DNA from: CBDBJK01 sp965206395
GTDB lineage: Bacteria > Chloroflexota > Dehalococcoidia > Lucifugimonadales > CATOSD01
Assembly: GCA_965206395.1 (NCBI GenBank)
Contig: CBDBJK010000038.1
Span: 248,001-312,000 of the forward strand
Length of the DNA stretch: 64,000 nucleotides
Reading direction: 5' to 3'
Part shown: positions 8,497 to 17,680 of the stretch, piece after piece
How the letters are laid out: each line of letters starts with the position of its first letter
How positions within the stretch are numbered: position 1 is the first letter of the stretch
Translations under genes and position numbers: made by a program
The notes under the pieces: model-generated
Told to the model about the DNA's origin: nothing
The model's database searches: none
Seen by the model: only the letters and a program-made list of their open reading frames with translations

Positions 8497-9390
8497 GTGG
8501 CTCAAATACTTCAAAAAGATAGCGAATATACTTCCGAACGTCCTTCAAGGCCTAAAAAGTCGCTCGGACAGAATTTCCTGATAGACAGGCGTATTCTTGG
8601 GCGTATATTGAGCGCAGCCGAGATCTCGCCGGGCGATGCCGTTTTGGAGATTGGCCCCGGGCGAGGCTTTATGACAAGGGAGTTGATGAACAGGGGTGCC
8701 CGTGTCGTTGCCGTTGAAAAAGACGAGGAGCTTGCGGCCAGGCTGACTACCAGATTCGCCGGCCAATCGAATGTCAAAATAATCACGGCAGATGCCAGAG
8801 AAATCGGCATCGAGTCCCTATTCCCTGCGCATACATCTTACAAGCTAGTCGCAAACCTCCCCTATTACGCTGCGTCTCCCATTATTCGGCGGTTTCTTGA
8901 GGCCACACGCAAGCCTCGACTGATAGTGGTCATGGTGCAGAAGGAGGTCGCGCAGAGCATGGCCGCCGACCCAGGCGAAATGAGCATGCTGTCGGTCGCT
9001 ACGCAACTATATGGAAGTCCTCGTATCGTGACCTATGTGCCGCCCAAGGCCTTTCGCCCGACACCAAAGATTATCTCAGCCATTGTCCGCATAGATGTCT
9101 ACCCGACTCTGGCATTGCCTCTGGATTCCACGGAGCGGTTTTTTCGACTTGTCAGGGCAGGCTTCACCGCACGCAGAAAGCAGGTACGGAACTCCCTGAA
9201 ACAAGGCTTATCTCTCTCTTCTGAAGCGGCGGAAACTATACTGGCGCGAGCGAAGGTTGACCCAAGCCGACGCGCAGAGACCCTCAGCTTGACCGAATGG
9301 GGTAGCCTTTACGAGGCTTATTGCCTACACTGTGCTCATGCCGAAGAACCCCTCGCATACGCTAACCTTAAAAGCTCGCGCCAAGGTTAA
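8497..9390 (+). CDS. rsmA: 16S rRNA dimethyladenosine transferase
   Basis: The 297-residue KsgA/RsmA-type enzyme dimethylates the two adjacent adenines near the 3' end of 16S rRNA using S-adenosylmethionine. Seen in order: KKSLGQNFL (family signature, residues 20-28), SAM motif EIGPGRG (51-57), acidic motif II around VEKDEEL, and the N6-adenine motif NLPYY (120-124). FRPTPKI and the GFTARRKQVRNSL segment follow in the C-terminal part. Translation starts at GTG 8497. The 3' end overlaps ispE by about 50 bases, indicating translational coupling in an rsmA-ispE-membrane protein operon. Confidence 0.95.
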   Translation: MAQILQKDSEYTSERPSRPKKSLGQNFLIDRRILGRILSAAEISPGDAVLEIGPGRGFMTRELMNRGARVVAVEKDEELAARLTTRFAGQSNVKIITADAREIGIESLFPAHTSYKLVANLPYYAASPIIRRFLEATRKPRLIVVMVQKEVAQSMAADPGEMSMLSVATQLYGSPRIVTYVPPKAFRPTPKIISAIVRIDVYPTLALPLDSTERFFRLVRAGFTARRKQVRNSLKQGLSLSSEAAETILARAKVDPSRRAETLSLTEWGSLYEAYCLHCAHAEEPLAYANLKSSRQG

Positions 9391-10240
9391 TCTGACCCTG
9401 GAAGTTCTGGGACGCCGCGAAGACGGCTACCACGACATCGTCTCTATCATTCAGACCATCGACCTCTGCGACACGCTAACCCTGGAACCCGCCGACGCTA
9501 TTTCGCTTGAGTGTGATAAGCCGGAGCTTCAATCGCCGGACAATCTCGTGCTCAAGGCGGCCTATCTGCTCAAGGCATCGACTGGCTACGATTGGGGAGT
9601 GCGCATAACCCTCATGAAGGGCATTCCGATTTCGGCTGGCCTGGGCGGTGGAAGCAGCGACGCCGCGGCAACTCTGACAGGTCTCAATACGTTGTGGGGT
9701 TTGGGGCAGTCCCTCGATGAGTTGTCTGCTCTGGCTGCGCAGCTAGGCTCTGACGTGCCTTTTTTTCTGCACGGCGGAACGGCGATGGTGCAGGGGAAAG
9801 GAGAGCGAGTTCGCATTATGTCGCCCGCAGTCCTTCCGCGGAAGGATGAATGGCTGGTGATTCTGAAGCCGGACATCGAAGTTGAGCAGAAAACGGCGTC
9901 GCTATATGGCAGGCTGACAGATGCGAACTTCACCAGAGGGGCGTTGACTCGCAAGTTGGAGGCGCGCATAAACGGCGGCGGAGACACCCCTCCGCAATTC
10001 TTGTTCAACGCTTTCGACGATGTAGCCTACGAAGCGTTTCCGGGTCTGGAAAGCTACTGGAACACCCTGTATTCTCTTGGCGCGAGGGAGATACATCTCG
10101 CTGGAAGCGGGCCGTCGTTGTTCGCGCCGGTATCCCGCAAAGAGGTTGGGACTGCGCTTCACCTCATGCTCAAGCATCAACATGGCATGGAAGCGTATCT
10201 GGCGTCTACCTGGCATCCCGCCGAGGAAGCCCAGAAGTGA
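9338..10240 (+). CDS. ispE: 4-diphosphocytidyl-2-C-methyl-D-erythritol kinase
   Basis: A GHMP kinase of about 300 residues that phosphorylates CDP-methylerythritol in the MEP isoprenoid pathway. The N-terminal KARAKVNLTLEVLG and DGYHDI segments, the ATP-binding GLGGGSSDAAA (about residues 101-111), GSDVPFFLHGG and the C-terminal GSGPSLFA are all IspE signatures. The ATG at 9338 fits the family; a GTG two codons earlier is also in frame. The gene overlaps the end of rsmA, and its stop overlaps the start of the next gene (GTGA at 10237). Confidence 0.95.
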   Translation: MPKNPSHTLTLKARAKVNLTLEVLGRREDGYHDIVSIIQTIDLCDTLTLEPADAISLECDKPELQSPDNLVLKAAYLLKASTGYDWGVRITLMKGIPISAGLGGGSSDAAATLTGLNTLWGLGQSLDELSALAAQLGSDVPFFLHGGTAMVQGKGERVRIMSPAVLPRKDEWLVILKPDIEVEQKTASLYGRLTDANFTRGALTRKLEARINGGGDTPPQFLFNAFDDVAYEAFPGLESYWNTLYSLGAREIHLAGSGPSLFAPVSRKEVGTALHLMLKHQHGMEAYLASTWHPAEEAQK

Positions 10241-10650
10241 GCGAGCTAATAGCGGGCGCGGCAAGCGGCTTTCTGATGGCGTCGATGTTCATAGGCGCGG
10301 GAATGCTGATGCTGTTCTCCATCGTCAAAAACCCATCTCCGGCCTTCCAGTCCATATTTCAGAAGTTCTCGCCTGCCGGAATCGCAATGTCTGTCGTTGT
10401 GCTTGCCTATCCGACCTGGGGAATCATCGGCGCGGCGATGGGGCTGCTCTACAAGATAAGCATCGAGCAGACGCCGGGAGGCGGCATCGGCAGCCCCAAC
10501 ATGGTTTTCACGCTTGGCATTATAGTAGTTGCCGTGTTGATGGCTGCGCCCTTCATGATACTTCTAAGGCAAGTCCTCTCAGGCGTGCTGGCTATGGCTG
10601 CCATGTTCGTCGGCATCTTTGGCTGGTTTCTTCCGTACTTCGCGCGTTGA
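10237..10650 (+). CDS. Small integral membrane protein
   Basis: The 137-residue product has about four hydrophobic segments: residues 5-28, around 47-70, 88-108 and 112-134. It contains no motif I recognise. Translation begins with a GTG that overlaps the ispE stop by four bases, so expression is coupled to rsmA-ispE. The conserved-looking first helix (GAASGFLMASMFIGAGMLM) is small-residue rich. Function unknown. Confidence 0.65.
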   Translation: MSELIAGAASGFLMASMFIGAGMLMLFSIVKNPSPAFQSIFQKFSPAGIAMSVVVLAYPTWGIIGAAMGLLYKISIEQTPGGGIGSPNMVFTLGIIVVAVLMAAPFMILLRQVLSGVLAMAAMFVGIFGWFLPYFAR

Positions 10651-10666
10651 TTCCTTTACTTCTCCA

Positions 10667-12112
10667 TTACTTCTCGACGCCAAGGTCATCCGGATTGATA
10701 ATGGCAACGAGCGGGTGGACAATCCTCATGACAACGCCCGTATTCCCTGTTGGCCTGCCATCGTCATTGGCGAGCACGTAAAGCTCTCCAAAGGCGTCTT
10801 GCCCGAAGCCAAGCAGCGGCATACCCAGGTTCTCATGACCGATTATGTGAAATTCGACGACCCGTCGCGGTATCGGCAGTCTGCTGCCTGACATATGGAA
10901 CAGGCGTCCATCTCCTCCAAAAGAACTCGAGAAGTCGCCAAAAACGTACCGACCACGTAAGAACGGGATTCTACTGCCCCTATAAACGAATCCACCAATT
11001 ATCGCGATGCCTTCATCATGGTCATACTGGGCGATAGGATCAATCAGACCAGGGGGTAGGCCACCGGGGTCTTCGTCGGTGACGAATCCTGGGCCATTGC
11101 CGTTATCGTCGAAGAAAAACGTGCCCTCTTTGTGGTTCCAGCCATAGTTGCCGCCCGCGTAGCCTATATCGACTTCCTCGATGTCGTTCTGCCCGACATC
11201 AGCGACGAACATTGCGCCCGTGAACCTATCGAAGGAGAACCTGAACGGGTTTCGGAACCCGTAGGCGTATATCTCGTCGACGAAACCGGGCTGGCCTACG
11301 AAGGGGTTGTTCGGCGGAATGCCATATTGACCATTGGCTGAGTTCGACCCCAGCGGGTCGATTCGCAGGATAGTACCGAGGACATTGCCAGGGTCTTGTC
11401 CGTTGCCTTCGTCTCCGTGGCCGATTCCCTGATCGTCAGTGCCGCCGCCGTCACCAAGCGAGATGTAAAGCATCCCGTCCAGTCCAAAATTGAGAGCACC
11501 TCCGTTGTGATTGGCGCTTGGTTGATCGATGCGCAGCAGTTCTCTTGCACTGGATGAATCGATGGCTGACGCAGAGTCGGCTGGATTGGAAACCTGCCAC
11601 TCGATAATCAGGCTTTGATGATTTGCTGCCGTACCGTCGGGCATGGTCGAAAAGTCGGGCGGTCCGCTAATCGGCTCGGAGGTATAGGTGTAGAGCAGGC
11701 CATTGCTGGCGTAGCCAGGATGGAATGCCACTCCGAGCAAGCCGCGTTCTTCAAAGACTCCCAGGTTGACAAGCCTATCACTTACATCGAGGAAGACGCT
11801 CTTGTTGCCTGTTATCAGATTGATGTCCCAGAGAATGCCAATCTGATCGGAAACGAATAGTCTGAAGGGATGGCCGGGCGCGTTCGTTCCCCAGTTGGGC
11901 GCGGTCAGACCTGTGGCGACGGTCTTTAGGCCGATAGGCAGGAATCCCTTTTGAATAGGCTGTGGTATAGGGTCGTCAAGCTGACTGGTGGTGTCCCCAC
12001 GCTGCTGTTCGACGTTGAAGCTGACGGGCGATTCGGCACCGATGAGGAGACTCGACGCCAGAGCAATCGCCACTATTAGCACAGCCAGTCTTATACGTTT
12101 TTTCAGAAACAT
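10667..12112 (-). CDS. PQQ-dependent sugar dehydrogenase-like secreted beta-propeller
   Basis: The start at 12112 is chosen because GGGGAGGA precedes it and it opens a signal sequence (MFLKKRIRLAVLIVAIALAS). The mature part is a glucose/sorbosone dehydrogenase-type six-bladed propeller: WGTNAPGHPFRLFV, EERGLLGVAFHPGYA, NHNGGALNFGLDGMLYIS, GDGGGTDDQ, DEIYAYGFRNPFRFSFD, VGQNDIEEVD and NYGWNHKEG are standard blade motifs of the YliI/Asd family. These proteins oxidise aldoses or bind sugars outside the cytoplasmic membrane, with PQQ and calcium in characterised members. It converges with the ispE operon. No pqq genes are visible. Confidence 0.88.
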   Translation of the reverse strand: MFLKKRIRLAVLIVAIALASSLLIGAESPVSFNVEQQRGDTTSQLDDPIPQPIQKGFLPIGLKTVATGLTAPNWGTNAPGHPFRLFVSDQIGILWDINLITGNKSVFLDVSDRLVNLGVFEERGLLGVAFHPGYASNGLLYTYTSEPISGPPDFSTMPDGTAANHQSLIIEWQVSNPADSASAIDSSSARELLRIDQPSANHNGGALNFGLDGMLYISLGDGGGTDDQGIGHGDEGNGQDPGNVLGTILRIDPLGSNSANGQYGIPPNNPFVGQPGFVDEIYAYGFRNPFRFSFDRFTGAMFVADVGQNDIEEVDIGYAGGNYGWNHKEGTFFFDDNGNGPGFVTDEDPGGLPPGLIDPIAQYDHDEGIAIIGGFVYRGSRIPFLRGRYVFGDFSSSFGGDGRLFHMSGSRLPIPRRVVEFHIIGHENLGMPLLGFGQDAFGELYVLANDDGRPTGNTGVVMRIVHPLVAIINPDDLGVEK

Positions 12113-12469
12113 TAGGCTTCCTCCCCATCTCCCAGGCTCATTTCGAGAGCCCCAACCAAGCGGCATTACGGGAACCCTGCTCGTCTGAGTGCCGGATACT
12201 GATGGTCTCAAACCATAACTCAACGTGTGGGCCGTGTCAAATACCTGTCCCGCTCCGAGGAATAGGGAGTCTCGAACATTGCTCGACTCCCAAGTCGTTG
12301 ACCATGAAGGGGCGCAAAGGCTAGAATGGGTCAGATATCACCCGTCAGTCGGGCGCGAAGAATGCTCGAATGATTCTGCCCGCCCTGGGAACAATAGCAA
12401 AGAATTGGTCATAGGGCTCGATGGCAATCCGGGTCAGATAATTTTAAAGTAGAGTAGGGGCAGACGCTT
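12113..12469. other. Intergenic region, divergent upstream regions
   Basis: This 357-base stretch separates the leftward sugar dehydrogenase gene from the rightward PHP gene and must hold both promoters. I see an AT-rich GATAATTTTAAAG segment at 12437-12449 that could include the rightward -10. I see no convincing -35 partner, no repeat and no open frame with coding character. Confidence 0.4.
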
Positions 12470-13171
12470 TTGGCAGTTTTTGATTTGCATGTGCACACCG
12501 TAAAGGGCAGCAGCGACAGCAATTTGACACCGCAAGAGTTGATAAAGGAAGCCAGGAGGATCGGACTGGATGGCGTTTGCCTCACCGAGCATGGCGGCGG
12601 ATGGGAGCAGCACGAGTACCAGCGCGTCTTCGAGGAGGCCGGTTTCACCGTCGTGAGAGGCCTCGAAGTGGATACCGATATGGGCCATGTGCTTGTGTTC
12701 GGCATACATTCGTACGTTGCGGGGATGCATAGGGTAAGCGATCTGCGAAAGACGGTGAATCGGGCGGGAGGCGTTATGGTGTCGGCGCATCCCTTTCGCA
12801 ACCTGTTCAACAACGCGCCCTATAATCTGAACCTGCTGTTCAAAGACTCCAACGGACACCCGAAGACGGCTTCGGAGGCTGCCTGTCACCCCTTGTTCGA
12901 AGTGGTGGACGACATAGAGGTCGCCAATGGCTCCAACACCGAGCGCGAAAATCTGTTCTCGCTCGAAGTTGCCAGACAGCTAGGATTTACAGGCACAGGT
13001 GGCAGCGACGTTCACTCTACGAACGGCCTCGGCAAGTGCACCACCATATTCGACGGCGACATCAGATCGGAGTCTGACTTTCTGGAGGCTCTAAAGGCCA
13101 AAGCGTATGCCCCGGCGCAAGGACTGCACCTGGGACAACTCAAGACCTTTGGCGCTCATTTGGACGAATAG
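12470..13171 (+). CDS. PHP-domain metal-dependent phosphoesterase
   Basis: The 233-residue protein has PHP-domain metal ligands in order: DLHVHT (residues 5-10), LTEHGG (about 38-43), GLEVDTD, SAHPFRN (about 104-110) and a C-terminal GSDVHS (about 176-181). Related stand-alone PHP proteins hydrolyse phosphomonoesters or nucleotides; the substrate here is unknown. The likely start is TTG at 12470, since the family signature follows within a few codons and no ATG lies close. It leads a same-strand group with the molybdopterin enzyme, DUF433 protein and acyl-CoA synthetase. Confidence 0.85.
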   Translation: MAVFDLHVHTVKGSSDSNLTPQELIKEARRIGLDGVCLTEHGGGWEQHEYQRVFEEAGFTVVRGLEVDTDMGHVLVFGIHSYVAGMHRVSDLRKTVNRAGGVMVSAHPFRNLFNNAPYNLNLLFKDSNGHPKTASEAACHPLFEVVDDIEVANGSNTERENLFSLEVARQLGFTGTGGSDVHSTNGLGKCTTIFDGDIRSESDFLEALKAKAYAPAQGLHLGQLKTFGAHLDE

Positions 13172-13215
13172 AAAATCAATAGCTAGCCTGGCCTGCTCAT
13201 CGGAGAGTTGGAAAC

Positions 13216-15315
13216 ATGACCACTACGAACAAAACCTCAACAAAGCTGGTGCGCGGCGCGTGCCCTCACGACTGCCCCGACACATGCGCGTGGCAAGTGA
13301 CGGTTCGGGACGGCACAGCGGTCAAGCTGCTCGGCGATCCTGACCACCCCTTCACGCGTGGCGGTCTCTGCGCCAAGGTCAATCACTACATCGAGCGCGC
13401 CTACAGCCCTGACAGAGTGCTCTATCCGATGCGTCGCCTCGGGCCGAAGGGCGAAGGCAAGTTCGAGCGTGTAAGCTGGGACGACGCACTCGACGAAATC
13501 GCCGCTCGTTTGCAAGGCATCATTGAACGCGACGGCCCGACGGCGATTTTTCCATATAGTTACATGGGCACTCAGGGCTTGATTCAAGGTCGCTCAATTG
13601 ACCGGCGCTTCTTCGCCCGCCTTGGGGCGACGCAACTTGAGCGCGCCATATGCGGCAGCGCATCCAGTAGTGGAATCGCGGCTACCATAGGCACAAACAC
13701 CGGTATGCTTCCCGAAGACATAGCGCGAAGCCGCTTCATCATCCTCTGGGGCACGAACACGGTGGTAACGAACCTGCATCTCTGGCCCTTCATCCGCGAG
13801 GCGAAAGAGGCAGGCGCAACCCTGGTGGTTATCGACCCGCTTAAGACACGCACGGCGTCCGAGGCCGACTGGCATATACAGCCCATGCCCGGAACCGACG
13901 CGGCCCTCGCGCTTGGCATGATGCACGTCATCGTCAACGAAGGGCTGCACGACGCCGACTACGTTGCTCGTTACACGCTGGGATTCGACCAGTTATGTCA
14001 GCGCCTTGCAGAGTATTCGCCGGAGCGTGTGGCTGAGATTACAGGCGTAAGCTCCGAGGAAATCATAAGCCTTGCGCGTGCGTATTCTTCTAATGAAGGA
14101 CGGCCCTCTGCGATTCGCACGCTCGTCGGCATGGAGCATCACGCCAACGGAGCGATGACATTGCGCACAATCGCGTGCCTGCCCGCTCTGGTCGGCGCGT
14201 GGCGTGACCTCGGAGGCGGGCTGATGCACATGATGGCAAGCCTTCACTTCCAGGCGCTGAATGCCGAGGCCGTCGAGATGCCGGAGTTGCAAGATCGCAC
14301 TGTAAGATCGGTAAACATGGCGCAGCTTGGCCGCGCGCTCACTGACCCCAACCTCGATCCAGCTATCAAAGGGCTGGTTGTATACAGCAGCAACCCGGCT
14401 GCCATCGCGCCTAACCAGAACCTGGTCAAGAAGGGCTTGCTCCGCGACGACCTTTTCACCGTAGTGCACGAGCAGTTCCTGACCGATACAACCCTGTACG
14501 CCGACTATGTGCTGCCCGCGACGACGCAGCTTGAGCAGATGGATATTCACTACTCGTGGGGTCACAAGTATTTGACGCTCAACCTTCCGGCAATCGAGCC
14601 TGTGGGAGACGCGGTGTCGAATACCGAGTTCTTTCGGCGGCTGTCGGCGCATATGGGCTTCGACGAGGCATACCTGTACGATTCTGACGAGGACATGATT
14701 CGCATAGCCCTCGCCAGCGACCATCCTTACTTGCGCGGCATCACCTTCGAGCGGCTGGCAGAAGAAGGCTGGGCGTCGCTCGATATTCCCGAAGACTGGC
14801 GGCCCTTCGCCGAGGGCGGCTTCCCAACGCCGTCTGGCAGGTGCGAATTCTACGCCGAAAGTCTTGTCGATCGAGGCATGGACCCGCTGCCGTCATTCGT
14901 CCCCGCGCATGAGGGCAGCTCGGGAGATTCGGAACTGGCGGCAAAATATCCGCTATCTCTGATGACATCAAAAAGCGCGCTGCACTTCCTCAACTCTAGC
15001 TACGCCAATCTGCCGCGCAATCTCAAGGCCGAACGCGAGCCACGCCTGGACATGCACTCGGACGATGCCGCATCGCGTGGCATCGTAGACGGCGAAAGGG
15101 TGTGCGTTTACAATGAGCGAGGCGAGGTCGAGTTGCGCGTCAGAGTCGGCGAACGCGTACGGTCTGGCGTCGTCTCGATGCCGTCCGGTTGGTGGGCGTC
15201 ACTCAGCCCCGGCGGCTCGTCGGCGAACGCGCTGACCTCGGACGGCCTTAGCGACCTTGGTGGCGGCGCAGATTTTCACGACACGCTGGTAGAGGTAAAG
15301 AAAATGTCCGCCTGA
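13216..15315 (+). CDS. Molybdopterin (bis-MGD) oxidoreductase, formate dehydrogenase/DMSO reductase family
   Basis: The 699-residue catalytic subunit starts with a 4Fe-4S motif: C16, C20, C24 and C52 in ACPHDCPDTC and GGLCAKV. It continues with molybdopterin-binding blocks such as ILWGTNTVVTN, VVIDPLKTRTASEAD, QPMPGTDAALALGM, GLVVYSSNPAAIAPN, DYVLPATTQLEQ and a C-terminal MGD-binding domain (LMTSKSALHFLNSSY). It has no Tat signal and no neighbouring Fe-S or membrane subunit, so it is probably cytoplasmic and monomeric or paired with distant genes. Substrate unknown. GGAGAG precedes the ATG. It lies 44 bases after the PHP gene. Confidence 0.9.
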   Translation: MTTTNKTSTKLVRGACPHDCPDTCAWQVTVRDGTAVKLLGDPDHPFTRGGLCAKVNHYIERAYSPDRVLYPMRRLGPKGEGKFERVSWDDALDEIAARLQGIIERDGPTAIFPYSYMGTQGLIQGRSIDRRFFARLGATQLERAICGSASSSGIAATIGTNTGMLPEDIARSRFIILWGTNTVVTNLHLWPFIREAKEAGATLVVIDPLKTRTASEADWHIQPMPGTDAALALGMMHVIVNEGLHDADYVARYTLGFDQLCQRLAEYSPERVAEITGVSSEEIISLARAYSSNEGRPSAIRTLVGMEHHANGAMTLRTIACLPALVGAWRDLGGGLMHMMASLHFQALNAEAVEMPELQDRTVRSVNMAQLGRALTDPNLDPAIKGLVVYSSNPAAIAPNQNLVKKGLLRDDLFTVVHEQFLTDTTLYADYVLPATTQLEQMDIHYSWGHKYLTLNLPAIEPVGDAVSNTEFFRRLSAHMGFDEAYLYDSDEDMIRIALASDHPYLRGITFERLAEEGWASLDIPEDWRPFAEGGFPTPSGRCEFYAESLVDRGMDPLPSFVPAHEGSSGDSELAAKYPLSLMTSKSALHFLNSSYANLPRNLKAEREPRLDMHSDDAASRGIVDGERVCVYNERGEVELRVRVGERVRSGVVSMPSGWWASLSPGGSSANALTSDGLSDLGGGADFHDTLVEVKKMSA

Positions 15316-15332
15316 ATGGTGGAGAGACGGTT

Positions 15333-15569
15333 ATGAACCCGCTTTCGACCCGTATCTCGATAGACCCCAATGTGTGTTTTGGCAAGCCCTGCATTCGTGG
15401 AACTCGAATCTGGGTATCTCTACTTCTTGATCTGCTAGCTGACGGAATGAGTGTTGAGGAAGTCCTCACAGAGTATCCTCATCTTGTTGGAGAAGACCTT
15501 CGCGCCGCAATAGCGTATGGCGCTGAGATTGGTCGGATTCGGGTGCATCAGTCTGAAACAGAGTTGTAA
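15333..15569 (+). CDS. DUF433 domain protein (antitoxin-like, orphan)
   Basis: A 78-residue protein with the DUF433 signature RISIDPNVCFGKPCIRGTRI followed by a short helix-turn-helix-like region (DLLADGMSVEEVLTEYPHL). DUF433 proteins often form the antitoxin half of a pair with a PIN-like DUF5615 nuclease. No such partner is visible on either side, where it sits between the molybdopterin oxidoreductase (17 bases) and the acyl-CoA synthetase (18 bases). It may be a solitary remnant or a regulator. Confidence 0.8.
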   Translation: MNPLSTRISIDPNVCFGKPCIRGTRIWVSLLLDLLADGMSVEEVLTEYPHLVGEDLRAAIAYGAEIGRIRVHQSETEL

Positions 15570-15587
15570 ATTAAGGGGAGGTTCCGA

Positions 15588-17501
15588 ATGGAGACAATCA
15601 ACCCTATCGTCCAACAATTCCGGCGAGAGGCCAGAGACAACCCTGAAGACTTTTGGGCTAAAGCGGCGGAGGAGCTGCATTGGTTCCGCAAGTGGGATAC
15701 AGTCTTCGAGCGAGACTACCCTACGTTCCGCTGGTTCATCGGCGGACAGACTAACCTGGCATATAACTGCCTTGACCACCATGTCGCTAACGGCTGGGGA
15801 GGGCATGCCGCCCTTGTGTATGCCAACGAGCGCGGCGTGCGTCAGGTCTTTACATACTCGCAGATGCTGCACGAGGTCAAGCGAATTGCTGCCGCGCTCC
15901 GAGGCATGGGGATTCAGAAAGGCGACAGAATCACAATCTACATGCCGGGTTGCGCGGAGGCGATCATGCTCATGCTTGCCACCGTGCGGATTGGCGCGAT
16001 TCACTCGGTTGTCTTCGCCGGATTCGGCGCGGGCGCGCTGGGTGATCGCATTCAGGCAAGCGGTTCGCGGCTGGTCTTCGCTACCGACATAACCTATCGC
16101 AAGGGAAGCGATATCCCTCTGAAGGGGATTATTGACGCCTCGATGGAAATCGCAGGGGACGTTGTAGAGAATGTCATCCTGTTGCGCCGTGGAGAGCAAG
16201 AGCCTTCGATGACCGAGGGCCGCGACATATCGTGGCAGGAATTTCTCGATCGCGGAGAGGGCGAAGACGGCGGCTACACCATGATGGAATCGGACGAAAC
16301 CGCGTACATCCTCGCCACTTCGGGAACTACCGCCAAACCCAAGCTGGTAGTCCACGTTCAGGGCGGCTATCAGGTTGGCATACACAGCATGGCGCGCTGG
16401 TGTTTTGGTATGAAGCCTACAGATGTCTGGTGGTCGACATCCGACATAGGCTGGGTGGTCGGCCATAGCTACATCGTTTACGCGCCACTGCTGATCGGAG
16501 CCACCACTATAGCCTACGAGGGCGCTATCGACCACCCTGGCCCAGACGCAATATGGCAGATCATGGAAGAGTTCGGCGTCACAGGCCTCTTTACATCGCC
16601 GACGGCGGTTCGCGCGCTAATGCGCTATGGCGAGGAGCCGACGCGCAAGGCTGATGTCTCGGCTCTTGAGCGCATTTTCTGCGCTGGCGAGGCTCTCAAC
16701 GCTCCCGCATGGGAATGGCTTCAGAAGATCGTGCTTCATGACCGTATTCCTGTCATCGACCACTGGTGGCAGACCGAGACCGGCGGCCCGGTGATAGGCA
16801 ATCCCTACGGCCTGTCGATGCTGCCAATCAAGCCAGGCTCGGCGGGGATACCCCTGCCTGGCATCGATGTCGAGGTGATGACTCCCGAAGGTGAACCCGT
16901 CCCGACAGGCGAAAAGGGCATTTTGACCATCAAGAGGCCGTGGCCGAGCCTTACGCCCAGGCTGTGGGGAGAGCAAGAGCGCTACGGCGAGGACTATTGG
17001 GAGCGCATCCCGGAGCATTACTTCACCGGAGACTCTACACATATCGACGAGGACGGCTACGTCTGGTTCGCGGGACGCGCCGACGAGGTCATCAAGATCG
17101 CCTCACACAGGATCGGCACAGTCGAGGTAGAGACGGCGTTTCTGAAGCATCAGGCGGTTGCAGAAGCAGGGGTTACCGGGCGACCTGACGAATTGCGGGG
17201 GGAAGTCATATCGGCCTTCGTGGTGCTCAAGAACGATTATCAGCCCTCGGACGAACTTCGCCGCGAGCTTTTGCAGACCGTGCGCCGCGAGCTTGGCGCT
17301 ATCGTGATCATAGGCGACATGAACTTTGTTGACATGCTTCCAAAGACTCGTAGCGGAAAGATCATGCGCCGCGTGTTCAAGGCGGTTGTCCTCGACCAGG
17401 ACCCCGGCGACATCACCACAATCGAAGACGAAGGCTCGGTCGAGGAGGCGCGTCAGGCCTGGCAAGACATGAAGGCAGCTATGGCTGGCGACGGAAGATA
17501 A
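15588..17501 (+). CDS. AMP-forming acetyl-/propionyl-CoA synthetase family protein
   Basis: The 637-residue adenylate-forming enzyme aligns throughout with Acs/PrpE. The P-loop YILATSGTTAKPK, DIGWVVGHSYIVYAPL, HWWQTETGG and YFTGDSTHIDEDGYVWFAGRADEVIKI are visible. The catalytic lysine sits in SRSGKIMRR-type context (TRSGKIMRR) near the C-terminus. The P-loop is slightly unusual (TTAKPK in place of STGKPK) and the A8 hinge reads ASHRIGTVEVE, so the substrate may differ from acetate. It activates a short carboxylic acid with ATP and CoA. AGGGGAGG precedes the ATG. Confidence 0.9.
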   Translation: METINPIVQQFRREARDNPEDFWAKAAEELHWFRKWDTVFERDYPTFRWFIGGQTNLAYNCLDHHVANGWGGHAALVYANERGVRQVFTYSQMLHEVKRIAAALRGMGIQKGDRITIYMPGCAEAIMLMLATVRIGAIHSVVFAGFGAGALGDRIQASGSRLVFATDITYRKGSDIPLKGIIDASMEIAGDVVENVILLRRGEQEPSMTEGRDISWQEFLDRGEGEDGGYTMMESDETAYILATSGTTAKPKLVVHVQGGYQVGIHSMARWCFGMKPTDVWWSTSDIGWVVGHSYIVYAPLLIGATTIAYEGAIDHPGPDAIWQIMEEFGVTGLFTSPTAVRALMRYGEEPTRKADVSALERIFCAGEALNAPAWEWLQKIVLHDRIPVIDHWWQTETGGPVIGNPYGLSMLPIKPGSAGIPLPGIDVEVMTPEGEPVPTGEKGILTIKRPWPSLTPRLWGEQERYGEDYWERIPEHYFTGDSTHIDEDGYVWFAGRADEVIKIASHRIGTVEVETAFLKHQAVAEAGVTGRPDELRGEVISAFVVLKNDYQPSDELRRELLQTVRRELGAIVIIGDMNFVDMLPKTRSGKIMRRVFKAVVLDQDPGDITTIEDEGSVEEARQAWQDMKAAMAGDGR

Positions 17502-17680
17502 CGCTCTGCCTCCTCTCTAACTCCCCCCCAAGGGGGAGAGGAAATCCCTTCCCCCGCTGGGGGAAGGCTAGGATGGGGGGAGTTATTGCAGGCGTAAACT
17601 CAATCCGGAACTGCTCCAGAGGGGCGACGACACCCCCATCCCTTTGACAAGCTCAGAGATGGGGGTATTCCGATACGTTA
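17502..17680. repeat. Intergenic hairpin-rich repeat patch
   Basis: Between the acyl-CoA synthetase and the IS630-type element lie short GC-rich inverted repeats: CTCCCCCCCAAGGGGGAG, CCTTCCCCCGCTGGGGGAAGG and a CCCCCATC...GATGGGGG pair. They look like mobile intergenic palindromes or transcription terminators rather than coding sequence. Confidence 0.5.

Noticed and set aside
17502..17680. CRISPR-like or tandem repeat array
   Set aside because: The repeats are short palindromes without regular spacing or unique spacers.
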